The notes beneath the pieces are model-generated. The model made no database searches. It saw only the letters and a list, made by a program, of their open reading frames with translations, and had not been told where the DNA came from. 64,000 bases of DNA from Clostridium sp. MB40-C1 (GTDB taxonomy: Bacteria > Bacillota > Clostridia > Clostridiales > Clostridiaceae): contig NZ_CP133189.1 in NCBI RefSeq assembly GCF_030913655.1, positions 806,001 to 870,000 of the forward strand, read 5' to 3'. Shown piece by piece: positions 1-8,587 of the stretch. Numbering within the stretch: the first letter of the stretch is position 1; every line of letters begins with the position of its first letter. Position numbers and translations under genes: made by a program.

Positions 1-1
1 G

Positions 2-2203
2 TTGAATGGAGAATTTTTGGTGCCAGGAGATTTAGTGGTTTTAGAGAGTGGAGATAGAATTCCTGCTGACTGTATATTAGTTCAAGGTAATAGTATAATT
101 GTAGATGAATCTTTGTTAACTGGTGAATCTATAGGAGTAGAAAAAAATGCTTATGGAAAAAATACCAGCATTTATATGGGAACTGTGCTTTTAAAAGGAA
201 AAGGTACTGCTAGAGTAACAGAAACAGGTATGAATACGGAGATGGGCAAAATAGCTAATATGTTACAAAATATTGAGCATGACAAATCTCCTTTAAAGAA
301 AAAACTATCAGACTTAGGTAAAGTTCTTGTAGTGGCTTGTGCTGCTATTTGTATAATTGTAACTTTATTAGGAATAGCAAGGGGACAAGATAGATATGAG
401 ATGTTTTTGGTGGGAGTTAGTTTAGCTGTGGCAGCTATCCCAGAAGGTATGGCTGCAATTGTTACAGTAGCATTGGCTTTAGGGGTTTCAAGAATGCTTA
501 AAAGAAATGCCCTTATAAGAAAACTTCCTGCCGTAGAAACCCTAGGATGTACTTCCATCATATGTAGCGATAAGACAGGTACGTTAACGCAAAATAATAT
601 GACTGTAGAGAAAATATATTTTAATGATAGGATGTATGATATAAGAAAAAATGAAAGTATGAATTTTGACAAATTAAAAAAGGCTTTTGTATACTGTAAT
701 GATTGTAGTTATGATTTTAGTCAAAAGAGTTTTGAAAAGAATTTATTAGGGGATCCTACAGAAACTGCTTTAATAAAAGCTTTTTTTAATGATGGAAGAA
801 GCTTAAAAGATTTTTTAGATAAGAGCAGAAGAATATATGACATACCCTTTGATTCCAGTAGAAAGATGATGTCTGTTATAGTGATGGAACAAAATAAAAA
901 GGTTTGCTATGTAAAGGGAGCTCCTGAAAGAATAGTAGAAAGATGCCAATACATCTTAATCAATGGCAATATAGTTCCTTTTAATGGACAATATAAGAGT
1001 AGAGTAATAAAACAGGTAGAGGAGATGTCTTTTAACGCTTTAAGGTGTATAGCAGCTGCATACAAGGAAAAAAACTTAGAAAGCAACAACAAATCAGAAC
1101 AAAATCTTATTTTCCTTGGAGTAGCAGGAATGAAGGATCCTCCAAGGCCAGAAGTTAAGGAAGCGGTATTTAAATGTAGACGAGCTGGTATAAAACCAAT
1201 AATGATAACAGGAGATCATAAAAATACAGCTTATGCTATAGGTAAGGAACTTAATATATGTAAGGATGTATCACAAGTTATAACAGGAGAAGAATTAGAC
1301 AAATTATCAGATAAAGCTTTATTAAATAAAATAAAAACCACTTCTGTATTTGCTAGAGTTAGTCCAAAACATAAACTTAGAATAGTTCAAGCTTTTAAAA
1401 AGAAAAATAACATAGTTGCTATGACGGGAGATGGAGTAAATGATGCTCCGGCAGTTAAAGAATCAGATATAGGTATATCGATGGGGATATCAGGCACAGA
1501 TGTTACAAAGGAAGCTTCTTCAATGATACTATTAGATGATAACTTTGCTACTATAGTATCTGCTGTAGAAGAAGGAAGGATTATATATGACAATATTAGG
1601 AAGTTCATAAGATATTTATTATCATGTAATTTAGGAGAAGTTCTAACTATGTTTTTAGCGTCATTATTTTATTTAGAAACACCTCTTCTTCCTATACAAA
1701 TATTGTTTGTGAACTTAGCTACAGATGGATTACCAGCCATTGCCCTAGGAGTGGATCCTCCTGATCAAGATATAATGACACAAAGACCTAGAGAAAAAGA
1801 TGAGAGTATATTTGCTAGAGGGCTTAAAGAGAAGATAATTATAAGAGGTTGCTTGATTGGGGTATGTACAGTCTTTGCTTTTTTATGTGGCAAATATTAC
1901 GGTATGAATTTACAAACATGCAGAACATTAGCTTTATGTACTTTAATAATGTCACAGCTATTTCATGTTTTTGAATGTAGATCTGAGAATCATTCAATTT
2001 TTCAGATGAAGTTATTTACTAACCTTTATCTATTTGGTGCTGTTTTAGTATCTGTTACTATGCTACTTTTGATAATTTATATTCCATTTTTACAAGGTGT
2101 TTTTCATACAGTACCTTTAAATATAGCTCAATGGTGTATAGTAATATTCTTTTCAGGATTTATTGCTTTTATTAACAGTGTATACTTACTTTTTAGAAAA
2201 TAA
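2..2203 (+). CDS. Calcium-translocating P-type ATPase (5' truncated by window edge)
   Basis: P2A-type ATPase that exports or sequesters Ca2+ across the membrane. The visible 733 residues begin in the actuator domain, with TGES at residues 40-43. The phosphorylation motif CSDKTGTLT follows, with the phospho-accepting Asp at about 190, then KGAPE in the nucleotide-binding domain and the hinge TGDGVNDAP around 475-483. Ca2+ site residues known from SERCA are present: PEG in M4, NLGE in M5 (Glu about 546), NLATDG in M6 (Asn about 571, Asp about 575) and SEN in M8. This favours calcium over K+/Na+ or heavy metals. The frame is open at base 2, so the N-terminus (M1, M2 and part of the actuator domain, roughly 150 residues by family length) lies outside. 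It ends at a fold-back repeat and a terminator shared with the convergent small gene. Confidence 0.93.
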   Translation: MNGEFLVPGDLVVLESGDRIPADCILVQGNSIIVDESLLTGESIGVEKNAYGKNTSIYMGTVLLKGKGTARVTETGMNTEMGKIANMLQNIEHDKSPLKKKLSDLGKVLVVACAAICIIVTLLGIARGQDRYEMFLVGVSLAVAAIPEGMAAIVTVALALGVSRMLKRNALIRKLPAVETLGCTSIICSDKTGTLTQNNMTVEKIYFNDRMYDIRKNESMNFDKLKKAFVYCNDCSYDFSQKSFEKNLLGDPTETALIKAFFNDGRSLKDFLDKSRRIYDIPFDSSRKMMSVIVMEQNKKVCYVKGAPERIVERCQYILINGNIVPFNGQYKSRVIKQVEEMSFNALRCIAAAYKEKNLESNNKSEQNLIFLGVAGMKDPPRPEVKEAVFKCRRAGIKPIMITGDHKNTAYAIGKELNICKDVSQVITGEELDKLSDKALLNKIKTTSVFARVSPKHKLRIVQAFKKKNNIVAMTGDGVNDAPAVKESDIGISMGISGTDVTKEASSMILLDDNFATIVSAVEEGRIIYDNIRKFIRYLLSCNLGEVLTMFLASLFYLETPLLPIQILFVNLATDGLPAIALGVDPPDQDIMTQRPREKDESIFARGLKEKIIIRGCLIGVCTVFAFLCGKYYGMNLQTCRTLALCTLIMSQLFHVFECRSENHSIFQMKLFTNLYLFGAVLVSVTMLLLIIYIPFLQGVFHTVPLNIAQWCIVIFFSGFIAFINSVYLLFRK

Positions 2204-2209
2204 CCCCCA

Positions 2210-2387
2210 AACTTTTTCAGGTACTAGACCAAAGGTACTAGGATTAAAAGAGAATCGCTAGGTGCTAATCACTAATTGCTAAAGGAGCCATAAGTTTTTA
2301 AAAAGGTATTTAGAGACTAGCGACTAGAGATTAGCGATTAAAAAAGAAGAGAGTCTAGGGTACTTGACAAAAAGTTTTACGAAGGCT
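2210..2387. repeat. Fold-back repeat, family A (CTAATCNCTA type)
   Basis: Large imperfect palindrome between the Ca2+ ATPase and the next gene. The inner arms are 2253-2283 and 2309-2339, 31 bp each, and both start AATCGCTA when read inward. The loop is about 25 nt. Outer arms carry AAACTTTTTCAGGTAC on the left and GTACTTGACAAAAAGTTT on the right. Related units occur at 10782-11036, 49436-49650 and 50930-51290 and, in degraded form, at about 6788-6860 and 31460-31570. Confidence 0.8.
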
Positions 2388-2405
2388 AAAATCGACCTAG
2401 CACCT

Positions 2406-2440
2406 AAAAAATCTCATGCATCAGCATGAGATTTTTTATT
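2406..2440. terminator. Bidirectional rho-independent terminator
   Basis: Stem AATCTCATGC / GCATGAGATT with a 4-nt loop, flanked by an A-run on the left and a T-run on the right. It can serve both the ATPase (+) and the convergent 137-aa gene (-), whose stop codon lies in the T-run. Confidence 0.85.
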
Positions 2441-2852
2441 AGCGGTATTTTACTTTTTGAGCACTTTGAAGTTTTTTTAGGGCATCGCCTTCTAAAGGAA
2501 CTAGTTGCTTTTTAGTAGTCATATTTAATACGTTCATTACTTGAAGATATTCTCTATCCGATTTACCTTTTTTACCTTTTAATCCTTGAATTACTACTGA
2601 ATGACCTTGAGATAAAACCATAAATTCAGGTTTTTTAAACCATCTATTTCTTCTATAAATAGATTTTACTATGTTCTTAGATCTATCTGGTTTTATTAAT
2701 ATAGTTACAACAAGCTTATGGAAAATCCATAAAATCGATTTTTCTTCAACTTTTACAGAAATAACTTTTCCTTGTGCTTGAGTAATTCTATCACCATTTT
2801 TTTTCAAATAAGATTTTGTATATTGTTCAGATAATTTGTCTCTAAATCCCAT
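2439..2852 (-). CDS. Hypothetical basic protein, 137 aa
   Basis: I do not recognise this protein. It is short and lysine/arginine-rich, with no signal peptide. A hydrophobic stretch at about residues 41-54 (SILWIFHKLVVTILI) looks more like beta strands than a membrane span. The sequence VKVEEKSILWIFHK...VTILIKPDRSK...FMVLSQGHSVVIQGLKGKKGKSDREYLQVMNVLNM suggests a small beta-barrel (OB- or SH3-like) that might bind nucleic acid; that is inference. The start ATG has a good AAAGGAG site in the expected position. It converges on the Ca2+ ATPase and diverges from the Lon-like gene. Real-gene status rests on the RBS, the clean ORF and the terminator at its stop. Confidence 0.7.
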   Translation of the reverse strand: MGFRDKLSEQYTKSYLKKNGDRITQAQGKVISVKVEEKSILWIFHKLVVTILIKPDRSKNIVKSIYRRNRWFKKPEFMVLSQGHSVVIQGLKGKKGKSDREYLQVMNVLNMTTKKQLVPLEGDALKKLQSAQKVKYR

Positions 2853-3247
2853 TATAATAGCTCCTTTACATATAATTTCTAATATTGCCAGAATAAAAGT
2901 AAAATCATAACTAAAATTTATTATAACATAGTATTTTTTTTTTTTAAATACCTAGGGCACATTCAAATAAATAACTAGCATCTTTGATTTGTTATTTCTG
3001 TTCATATGGTTAATGATAGTTTCTCCATAAGCTTAATTTTTAAAACTTCTTTATTATAAGAAATCAACAATTTATTAAAATATAGTCTTATTTTATGAAA
3101 ATACTAAAATTTATTATCTCATATATTAGTAGGACAATGTAAAATAAATCAATAAATTCTTAAAACATAGTTAAATTTATATAAATATGGTTCCTAAATT
3201 TGTAATTGAAGAATATTAATATAATAAGTGTAGGAGAGGGGGAAAGA
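2853..3247. other. AT-rich divergent intergenic region
   Basis: This region must hold the promoters for the leftward 137-aa gene and the rightward Lon-like gene. I see no convincing -35/-10 pair. The stretch around 3040-3090 (AAATCAACAATTTATTAAAATATAG) looks like a worn end of the family C fold-back repeat described at 57496. Nothing else is recognisable. Confidence 0.4.
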
Positions 3248-5548
3248 ATGAATATGGAATTAATGCCTAAAGATGTGAAGTACAAGTTTGATACTGATAA
3301 TATAAATTTTGATAAAAAAAAGTATAATCTGCCTGAATATACCGAAGAGGTTTATAAGAAAATTAGAACAGCTCTTGATATAGAAAATGAAGGGTATAAT
3401 GTTTATTTAATAGATGATTTCTGTAAAGTTAAATTAGACAATATAAAGCAATATGTATCTGAAATTTTAAAAAAGAAAAATAAGCCTAAGGATATATGTT
3501 ATGTTGTCAATGATAATCCAGAAAATCCTTTTCCGCTCTTTTTGTCTAATGGCAAAGGAATTGTTTTAAAAGAAACTGTTGAAAATATACAAGAAGAATA
3601 TTTAAAAAGTATATATAACTTTTATAATAGTTCAAATAATAAGGAAAAGGAAGACATTATTGATAATATTCATAAAAAGAGAAATGAACTTGTAAATGAT
3701 CTTATAGATAAATCACATGATGCAGGGTTTGAAATTAGATCTACAGGAAAAGGATTTACTTTCATACCATTAAAAGATAAAGATGATGAAGCAATGACAG
3801 AAAAAGAATATGATGAATTAGGGAGCAAAGAAAAAGAAGAAATATTGAATAAAGTAAGTGAACTAAAAATTGAGTCTCAAAAAATGCTAGAAGAATTGAG
3901 TGAGATTGAAACTGTTGAGTTAGATAAAATAAGAAAAATTATAAAAACTTTTTTAAATGAAGATATAAAGTCTATAGAAGATAATATTGATGAAGAGTTT
4001 ATAAGAGACTCAGAGGCTATAGGATTCTTAAGAAAAATGTGTAGAGAAATAGAAGAGAATGTTGCAGATATATATTCTATGGTTTATGAAGATGATGAGG
4101 AAAAAATAAGTGATATAGTTATGAGATATGATGTGAATGTTTTAGTTGATAATTCAGAATATGATAGTCCTAGAGTTATTTTTGAGGAGGATCCTAGTAT
4201 TACAAATTTATTAGGTAGTATTGAATATAAAAATCAAAATGGAACTTATGTAACTGATATTTCTTTAATAAAAGGAGGATCATTATTAAAAGCTAATGAA
4301 GGCTGTTTAATACTTCGAGCTAATGATTTATTAACTAATGCTAATTCTTACTATAATTTAAAGAAAACTGTATTAAGTGGAAATGTCAGTTTTGATTTTA
4401 ACAAAGGATATGTAGAACTTTTATCATTGAAAGGATTAGAGCCTGAACCAATTCATATAAATGAAAAAATTATCATAATAGGTGATTATGATACTTATGA
4501 TATATTGTATAACTATGATAGCGACTTTAAAAAAATGTTTAAAATAAAAGCACAGTATAAGCCTGTAGTAGAAACCAATAATGATACAAAAGTTTCATTA
4601 ATAGAAAATATTGTTGATATATGTAATGAGAACAAACTAAACCCTTTGGATAAAGGAGCAGTAAGAGAAGTTTCTAAATTCTTAGCAAGAAAAGCTGAAC
4701 ATAGAGATAAAGTATATTTTAATATAGATGAACTAAGTAAACTTTTAATGCTAGCAAATAATAAAGTTATTTATAATAAAAGAAATTTGATAACTGAAGA
4801 AGATATATTAGAGATAGCCTATGAAGAAGATATGATTGAAAAAGAGATAAGAGAAATATATACAGAAAATAAGATATTGATAGATGTAAGAGGAAAAAAA
4901 ATTGGTCAAATTAATGGATTATCTGTTATAGATTCAGGATATTTTAGTTTTGGAAAACCTATAAGGATAACCTGTTCATGTTATAAAGGTGATGGAGAAA
5001 TTGTAGATGTACAAAAACAAAGTGAACTTAGTGGAAGTATTCATAGTAAGGCAGTGAATATATTGAGAGGTTTAATAAATCAGCTTTTTGGAAGATATGA
5101 CACACTACCTGTGAACTTTCATTTGAGCTTTGAACAAGTTTATGGGAAAATAGACGGAGATAGTGCATCAGTGGCAGAACTTATTTCTATGATTTCTGCT
5201 ATGAGTAAAATTCCGATAAAACAAAATATTGCAGTAACAGGATCTATAAATCAATTTGGAGAAGTTCAACCTATTGGAGGAGTTAATGATAAAATAGAAG
5301 GATTCTTTAAGGTTTGCAAAGCTGTTGATGAAATATGTGGTAAGGGAGTATTAATACCATATCATAATAAAGATAATATAGTTTTAAGTAGGGAAGTAGA
5401 AAATGCTATAGAAAAAAAACAGTTTCATATATATGTGATGAAAGATATAAAGGATGCTATTAATATCTTGATGGGAGATTATGAAATGATTATTAATACT
5501 GCTGAAAAAGAGATTAAGAAATACAAAGATAGTAAAACTGAAGCATGA
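3248..5548 (+). CDS. Lon-family (S16) protease with degenerate ATPase domain
   Basis: 766 aa. The C-terminal third is a Lon proteolytic domain: catalytic Ser639 in DGDSAS and Lys682 in GGVNDKIEG. The 43-residue spacing equals that of E. coli Lon (S679/K722). The architecture matches the Lon-related proteins of the YcbZ/LonH type, with an N-terminal region, a Glu/Lys-rich helical insert (about 120-290), an AAA-like segment and then the protease. Where relatives have a P-loop after a GYN motif, this protein reads EGYNVYLIDDFCKVKLD, with no GxxGxGKT. The Walker-B-like position reads GCLILRANDLL, lacking the acidic residue. So it may be an ATP-independent or scaffold protease. I chose ATG 3248 over an in-frame TTG 42 nt upstream because GGAGAGGGGG precedes it. 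A terminator follows. Confidence 0.85.
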   Translation: MNMELMPKDVKYKFDTDNINFDKKKYNLPEYTEEVYKKIRTALDIENEGYNVYLIDDFCKVKLDNIKQYVSEILKKKNKPKDICYVVNDNPENPFPLFLSNGKGIVLKETVENIQEEYLKSIYNFYNSSNNKEKEDIIDNIHKKRNELVNDLIDKSHDAGFEIRSTGKGFTFIPLKDKDDEAMTEKEYDELGSKEKEEILNKVSELKIESQKMLEELSEIETVELDKIRKIIKTFLNEDIKSIEDNIDEEFIRDSEAIGFLRKMCREIEENVADIYSMVYEDDEEKISDIVMRYDVNVLVDNSEYDSPRVIFEEDPSITNLLGSIEYKNQNGTYVTDISLIKGGSLLKANEGCLILRANDLLTNANSYYNLKKTVLSGNVSFDFNKGYVELLSLKGLEPEPIHINEKIIIIGDYDTYDILYNYDSDFKKMFKIKAQYKPVVETNNDTKVSLIENIVDICNENKLNPLDKGAVREVSKFLARKAEHRDKVYFNIDELSKLLMLANNKVIYNKRNLITEEDILEIAYEEDMIEKEIREIYTENKILIDVRGKKIGQINGLSVIDSGYFSFGKPIRITCSCYKGDGEIVDVQKQSELSGSIHSKAVNILRGLINQLFGRYDTLPVNFHLSFEQVYGKIDGDSASVAELISMISAMSKIPIKQNIAVTGSINQFGEVQPIGGVNDKIEGFFKVCKAVDEICGKGVLIPYHNKDNIVLSREVENAIEKKQFHIYVMKDIKDAINILMGDYEMIINTAEKEIKKYKDSKTEA

Positions 5549-5551
5549 TAT

Positions 5552-5603
5552 AAAAAGATGTAGGTAAATTTGTTTTCACACAAATAAGCCTACATCTTTT
5601 TAT
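5552..5603. terminator. Bidirectional terminator between convergent genes
   Basis: Long stem (AAAAAGATGTAGG / CCTACATCTTTTT) with A- and T-rich flanks lies between the Lon-like gene (+) and ychF (-). The stem sequence resembles the hairpin at 27054-27114. Confidence 0.85.
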
Positions 5604-5618
5604 TAATCTATAATTTTT

Positions 5619-6716
5619 TTATACGTTAAATCTAAAGTGAACTACATCACCATTTTGCATAACGTAATCTTTACCTTCAAGTCTGAAAAAACCTTTTTCT
5701 CTAGCAGCTGATTCTGAACCACATTCAACAAGTTTATCATAAGAAATTATTTCAGCTCTTATAAATCCTCTTTCGATATCTGTATGAATTTTTCCACCAG
5801 CTTGAGGAGCCTTTGTGCCTATTCTAATAGTCCAAGCTCTTATTTCTTGTTGACCAGCAGTTAAGAAACTCATAAGACCAAGTAGATGATAACTTGAACG
5901 AACTAATTTGTTTAAGCCAGGTTCAGTTAAGCCGTACTCAGAAAGCATTTCATCTCTTTCGTCGTCTTCAAGAGAAGATAATTCTTCTTCAATTTTAGCG
6001 CAAATAGTTACAACTTCAGAATTTTCTTCTGCAGCATAATCTTTTACTTTTTTAACAAAATCATTTTCAGTATTACCTGATAATAAATCATCTTCAGAAA
6101 TATTAGCCACATATAATATTGGTTTTGAAGTTATTAAGAAAAACGTTTTTATAATGGCAGCTTCATCATCTGTAGTCTCCAAAGTTCTAATAGGCTTGTT
6201 AGCTTCTAGGTGAGCTTTTACTTTTTCAAGTAGTTCTAATTCTGCTTTAGCCTCTTTATTTCCGCTACGAGCAGTTTTTGTAGCTCTTTCTATTCTTCTT
6301 TCTACAACTTCAAGGTCTGCAAATATTAATTCAAGATTTATAGTTTCTATATCTCTAATAGGATCTACAGAGCCTTCAACGTGAACGATATTATCATCAT
6401 TAAAACATCTAACTGTATGAACAATTGCTGCAACTTCTCTTATATGTGATAAGAATTTATTACCTAATCCTTCTCCTTTACTTGCGCCTTTAACAAGTCC
6501 AGCTATATCGTAAAATTCAACAGCCGCGTAAACCTTCTTTTTAGAGTTATACATTTGTTCAAGTACGTCTAATCTTTCATCAGGGACAGTTACAACTCCT
6601 ACATTTGGTTCTATTGTACAAAAAGGATAGTTTGCAGATTCTGCTCCGGCCTTGGTTATTGCATTAAATAAGGTACTTTTACCTACGTTAGGTAAACCAA
6701 CAATTCCTAATTTCAT
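5619..6716 (-). CDS. ychF: Redox-regulated ATPase YchF (Obg-like)
   Basis: 365 aa, the usual length for the family. The Walker A motif is GLPNVGKS (residues 7-14), followed by the switch II/G3 segment DIAGLVKGA, a coiled-coil insert (about 130-180) and a C-terminal TGS domain ending GDVVHFRFNV. YchF hydrolyses ATP rather than GTP, associates with ribosomes and influences the oxidative stress response in other bacteria. The start is preceded by AAAGGA. A consensus-like promoter lies upstream on the minus strand, so it is transcribed singly. It converges with the Lon-like gene across a shared terminator. No unusual residues were seen. Confidence 0.97.
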   Translation of the reverse strand: MKLGIVGLPNVGKSTLFNAITKAGAESANYPFCTIEPNVGVVTVPDERLDVLEQMYNSKKKVYAAVEFYDIAGLVKGASKGEGLGNKFLSHIREVAAIVHTVRCFNDDNIVHVEGSVDPIRDIETINLELIFADLEVVERRIERATKTARSGNKEAKAELELLEKVKAHLEANKPIRTLETTDDEAAIIKTFFLITSKPILYVANISEDDLLSGNTENDFVKKVKDYAAEENSEVVTICAKIEEELSSLEDDERDEMLSEYGLTEPGLNKLVRSSYHLLGLMSFLTAGQQEIRAWTIRIGTKAPQAGGKIHTDIERGFIRAEIISYDKLVECGSESAAREKGFFRLEGKDYVMQNGDVVHFRFNV

Positions 6717-6760
6717 CTATGTACATTCCTTTCTTATCTATTAGTATAATTTCCTAATAA

Positions 6761-6789
6761 ATTATACTCTAGTTTAACCACTATTTCAA
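6761..6789 (-). promoter_or_regulatory. Sigma-A-type promoter for ychF
   Basis: Reading the minus strand: TTGAAA (6789-6784), 17-nt spacer, TATAAT (6766-6761). It lies about 45 nt upstream of the ychF start. Confidence 0.75.
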
Positions 6790-7114
6790 GCTAGCAACGC
6801 CTAGTAACCAATGGCTAGAGATTTTCTTTTAAATCTAGTAATTGACTATTGGAATTTAATTACTTATCATTAACACTTGATTGCTAAAGATTATAAACTA
6901 TAATAAAATAAGGTTTATATAAGAAATTATAAGATTAGTTTAATATTTTTAAAAAATAAATTAAAAATTATTAAACTTATTGAAGGAATTTTAAATTTTA
7001 TATAGAATAATAGTATTGTAGTTTATTGTAATTGTAATGCGAAAAAATGATCAAACTAGAAATATATAAGCAATATCGTATAAACAATAGATGAAGATAC
7101 AAAAGGAGAAAACT
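6788..7114. other. Intergenic region upstream of rsmH with worn family A repeat and promoter
   Basis: 6788-6860 contains CTAGCAACGCCTAGTAACC and TAATTGACTATTGG, a degraded relative of the family A palindromes. A plausible sigma-A promoter for the division cluster is TTGAAG (6980-6985), 17 nt, TAGAAT (7003-7008). There is no mraZ gene here, although it precedes rsmH in many Firmicutes. Confidence 0.5.
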
Positions 7115-8050
7115 ATGAATTTTAAACATATACCAGTATTATTAAATGAAGTTATTGAATCTCTAGATATCAAGGAAGAGGGAATTTATGTAGATTGTAC
7201 TCTTGGTGGTGCAGGGCATTCCAGTGAAATAATTAAAAGATTATCTAGTAAAGGAAGATTAATTGGAATAGATCAAGATACTAATGCTTTAAAAGCTGCT
7301 AAAGAAAAATTAAAATCATACGAAAATGTAACTTATGTGCATGATAATTTTTATAACATAGATAATATTTTAAAAGAATTAGAAATTGAAAAAGTTGATG
7401 GGATTTTGATGGATTTAGGAGTTTCATCATATCAGCTAGATACTGCAGAAAGAGGATTTAGTTATATGCAAGATGCTCCTTTAGATATGAGAATGAATAC
7501 AGAAAATAGTTTTTCTGCGTATAATGTTGTTAATGAATACAGTGAAAGTGAGTTATTTAGAATTTTAAAAGACTATGGGGAGGAGAAATTTGCAAAAAGG
7601 ATAGCTTGGAGAATTGTTGAGAGTAGAGAGAAAAAAAATATAGAAACTACTCTAGAATTAGTAGACATAATAAGAAAAGCTATACCTATGAAATTTCAAA
7701 AAAATGGTCACCCAGCAAAAAAAACATTCCAAGCAATAAGAATTGAAGTTAATAAGGAACTATATATATTAGATAATGCAGTTGAAGGTAGTATAAGTCA
7801 TTTAAAAGAAGGTGGAAGACTTTCTATAATAACTTTCCATTCTTTAGAGGATAGGATAATTAAGAATAAATTTAAAAGTCTTGAAAATCCATGTACATGT
7901 CCTAAAGAATTTCCAATTTGTGTGTGTGGAAAGAAACCGACTATTAAAGTAATTACTAGGAAACCAATAGAACCATTAGATGAAGAAAAAGAATGCAATT
8001 CAAGAAGCAAAAGCGCAAAGCTTAGAGTTGCAGAAAAAATTAAGTTCTAA
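7115..8050 (+). CDS. rsmH: 16S rRNA (cytosine1402-N4)-methyltransferase
   Basis: 311 aa, typical for RsmH (MraW), which methylates C1402 of 16S rRNA using S-adenosylmethionine. Visible motifs: HIPVLLNEV at the N-terminus, the SAM-binding [35 protein letters not shown], and the terminal SRSAKLR-like ending ([13 protein letters not shown]). Cysteines in [16 protein letters not shown] are typical of the family. ATG 7115 is preferred to an ATG 24 nt upstream because AAAGGAG lies 7 nt before it. It is the first gene of the cell-wall and division cluster and is followed after 21 nt by the ftsL-like gene. Confidence 0.96.
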   Translation: MNFKHIPVLLNEVIESLDIKEEGIYVDCTLGGAGHSSEIIKRLSSKGRLIGIDQDTNALKAAKEKLKSYENVTYVHDNFYNIDNILKELEIEKVDGILMDLGVSSYQLDTAERGFSYMQDAPLDMRMNTENSFSAYNVVNEYSESELFRILKDYGEEKFAKRIAWRIVESREKKNIETTLELVDIIRKAIPMKFQKNGHPAKKTFQAIRIEVNKELYILDNAVEGSISHLKEGGRLSIITFHSLEDRIIKNKFKSLENPCTCPKEFPICVCGKKPTIKVITRKPIEPLDEEKECNSRSKSAKLRVAEKIKF

Positions 8051-8071
8051 ATTAGGGATGGAGGGAATAAA

Positions 8072-8572
8072 GTGATAGTAAAAAATAAAAAAAATCCTAC
8101 AAGTGGAAGCAGTGCTTTAGTACCTGAATACTCGCCATCAAGGCATATTGATGAAAGAAAACTTAAAGAACTTGAGCAATCCAAAAAAGAACATATAAAG
8201 ATTAATAGAGAAAAAAAAGCAAAACATAAAGCAAAGGTTTTAAGGAACATAATAGTAGGCTTTATATTAGCTATTACATTAATCTATAGATATTGTTTTA
8301 TTTACAATATGGAGAAAAATGTTATGGATGTAAAAAAGCAAATATCTATGGTGAATGCGGAAAATGAAAGCCTAAAGATTGGTTTATTAAAATATAATAA
8401 TATTGAACTAATAGAAAAAACTGCTTCTGAAAAATCAAGCATGATCCCTAAGAGTAGAACAAATGTGATGTATGTAAATTTAAACAAAGATAATTTCAAA
8501 GAAATCAGTAAAGGACAAGAAAAAAACAAAGGAAATTCTTTTATAGAAAAGATAAAAAAGATTTTGTTCTAA
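8072..8572 (+). CDS. ftsL: FtsL-like septum formation initiator, bitopic division protein
   Basis: 166 aa with a basic cytoplasmic head (about 1-55), one membrane span (about 57-76, IIVGFILAITLIYRYCFIY) and an extracytoplasmic coiled-coil (MEKNVMDVKKQISMVNAENESLK). This is the layout of FtsL/DivIC-family proteins. In the division complex FtsL bridges FtsQ and DivIC and activates SEDS-PBP peptidoglycan synthesis. Sequence identity in this family is always low, so the assignment leans on position between rsmH and the class B PBP. The start is GTG with a GGAGGG site. Confidence 0.8.
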   Translation: MIVKNKKNPTSGSSALVPEYSPSRHIDERKLKELEQSKKEHIKINREKKAKHKAKVLRNIIVGFILAITLIYRYCFIYNMEKNVMDVKKQISMVNAENESLKIGLLKYNNIELIEKTASEKSSMIPKSRTNVMYVNLNKDNFKEISKGQEKNKGNSFIEKIKKILF

Positions 8573-8587
8573 TGGAGGTAATCGATT

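Noticed and set aside
172-672. Antisense open frame of 166 codons inside the Ca2+ ATPase
   Set aside because: No RBS; the opposite strand encodes a conserved ATPase with all motifs.
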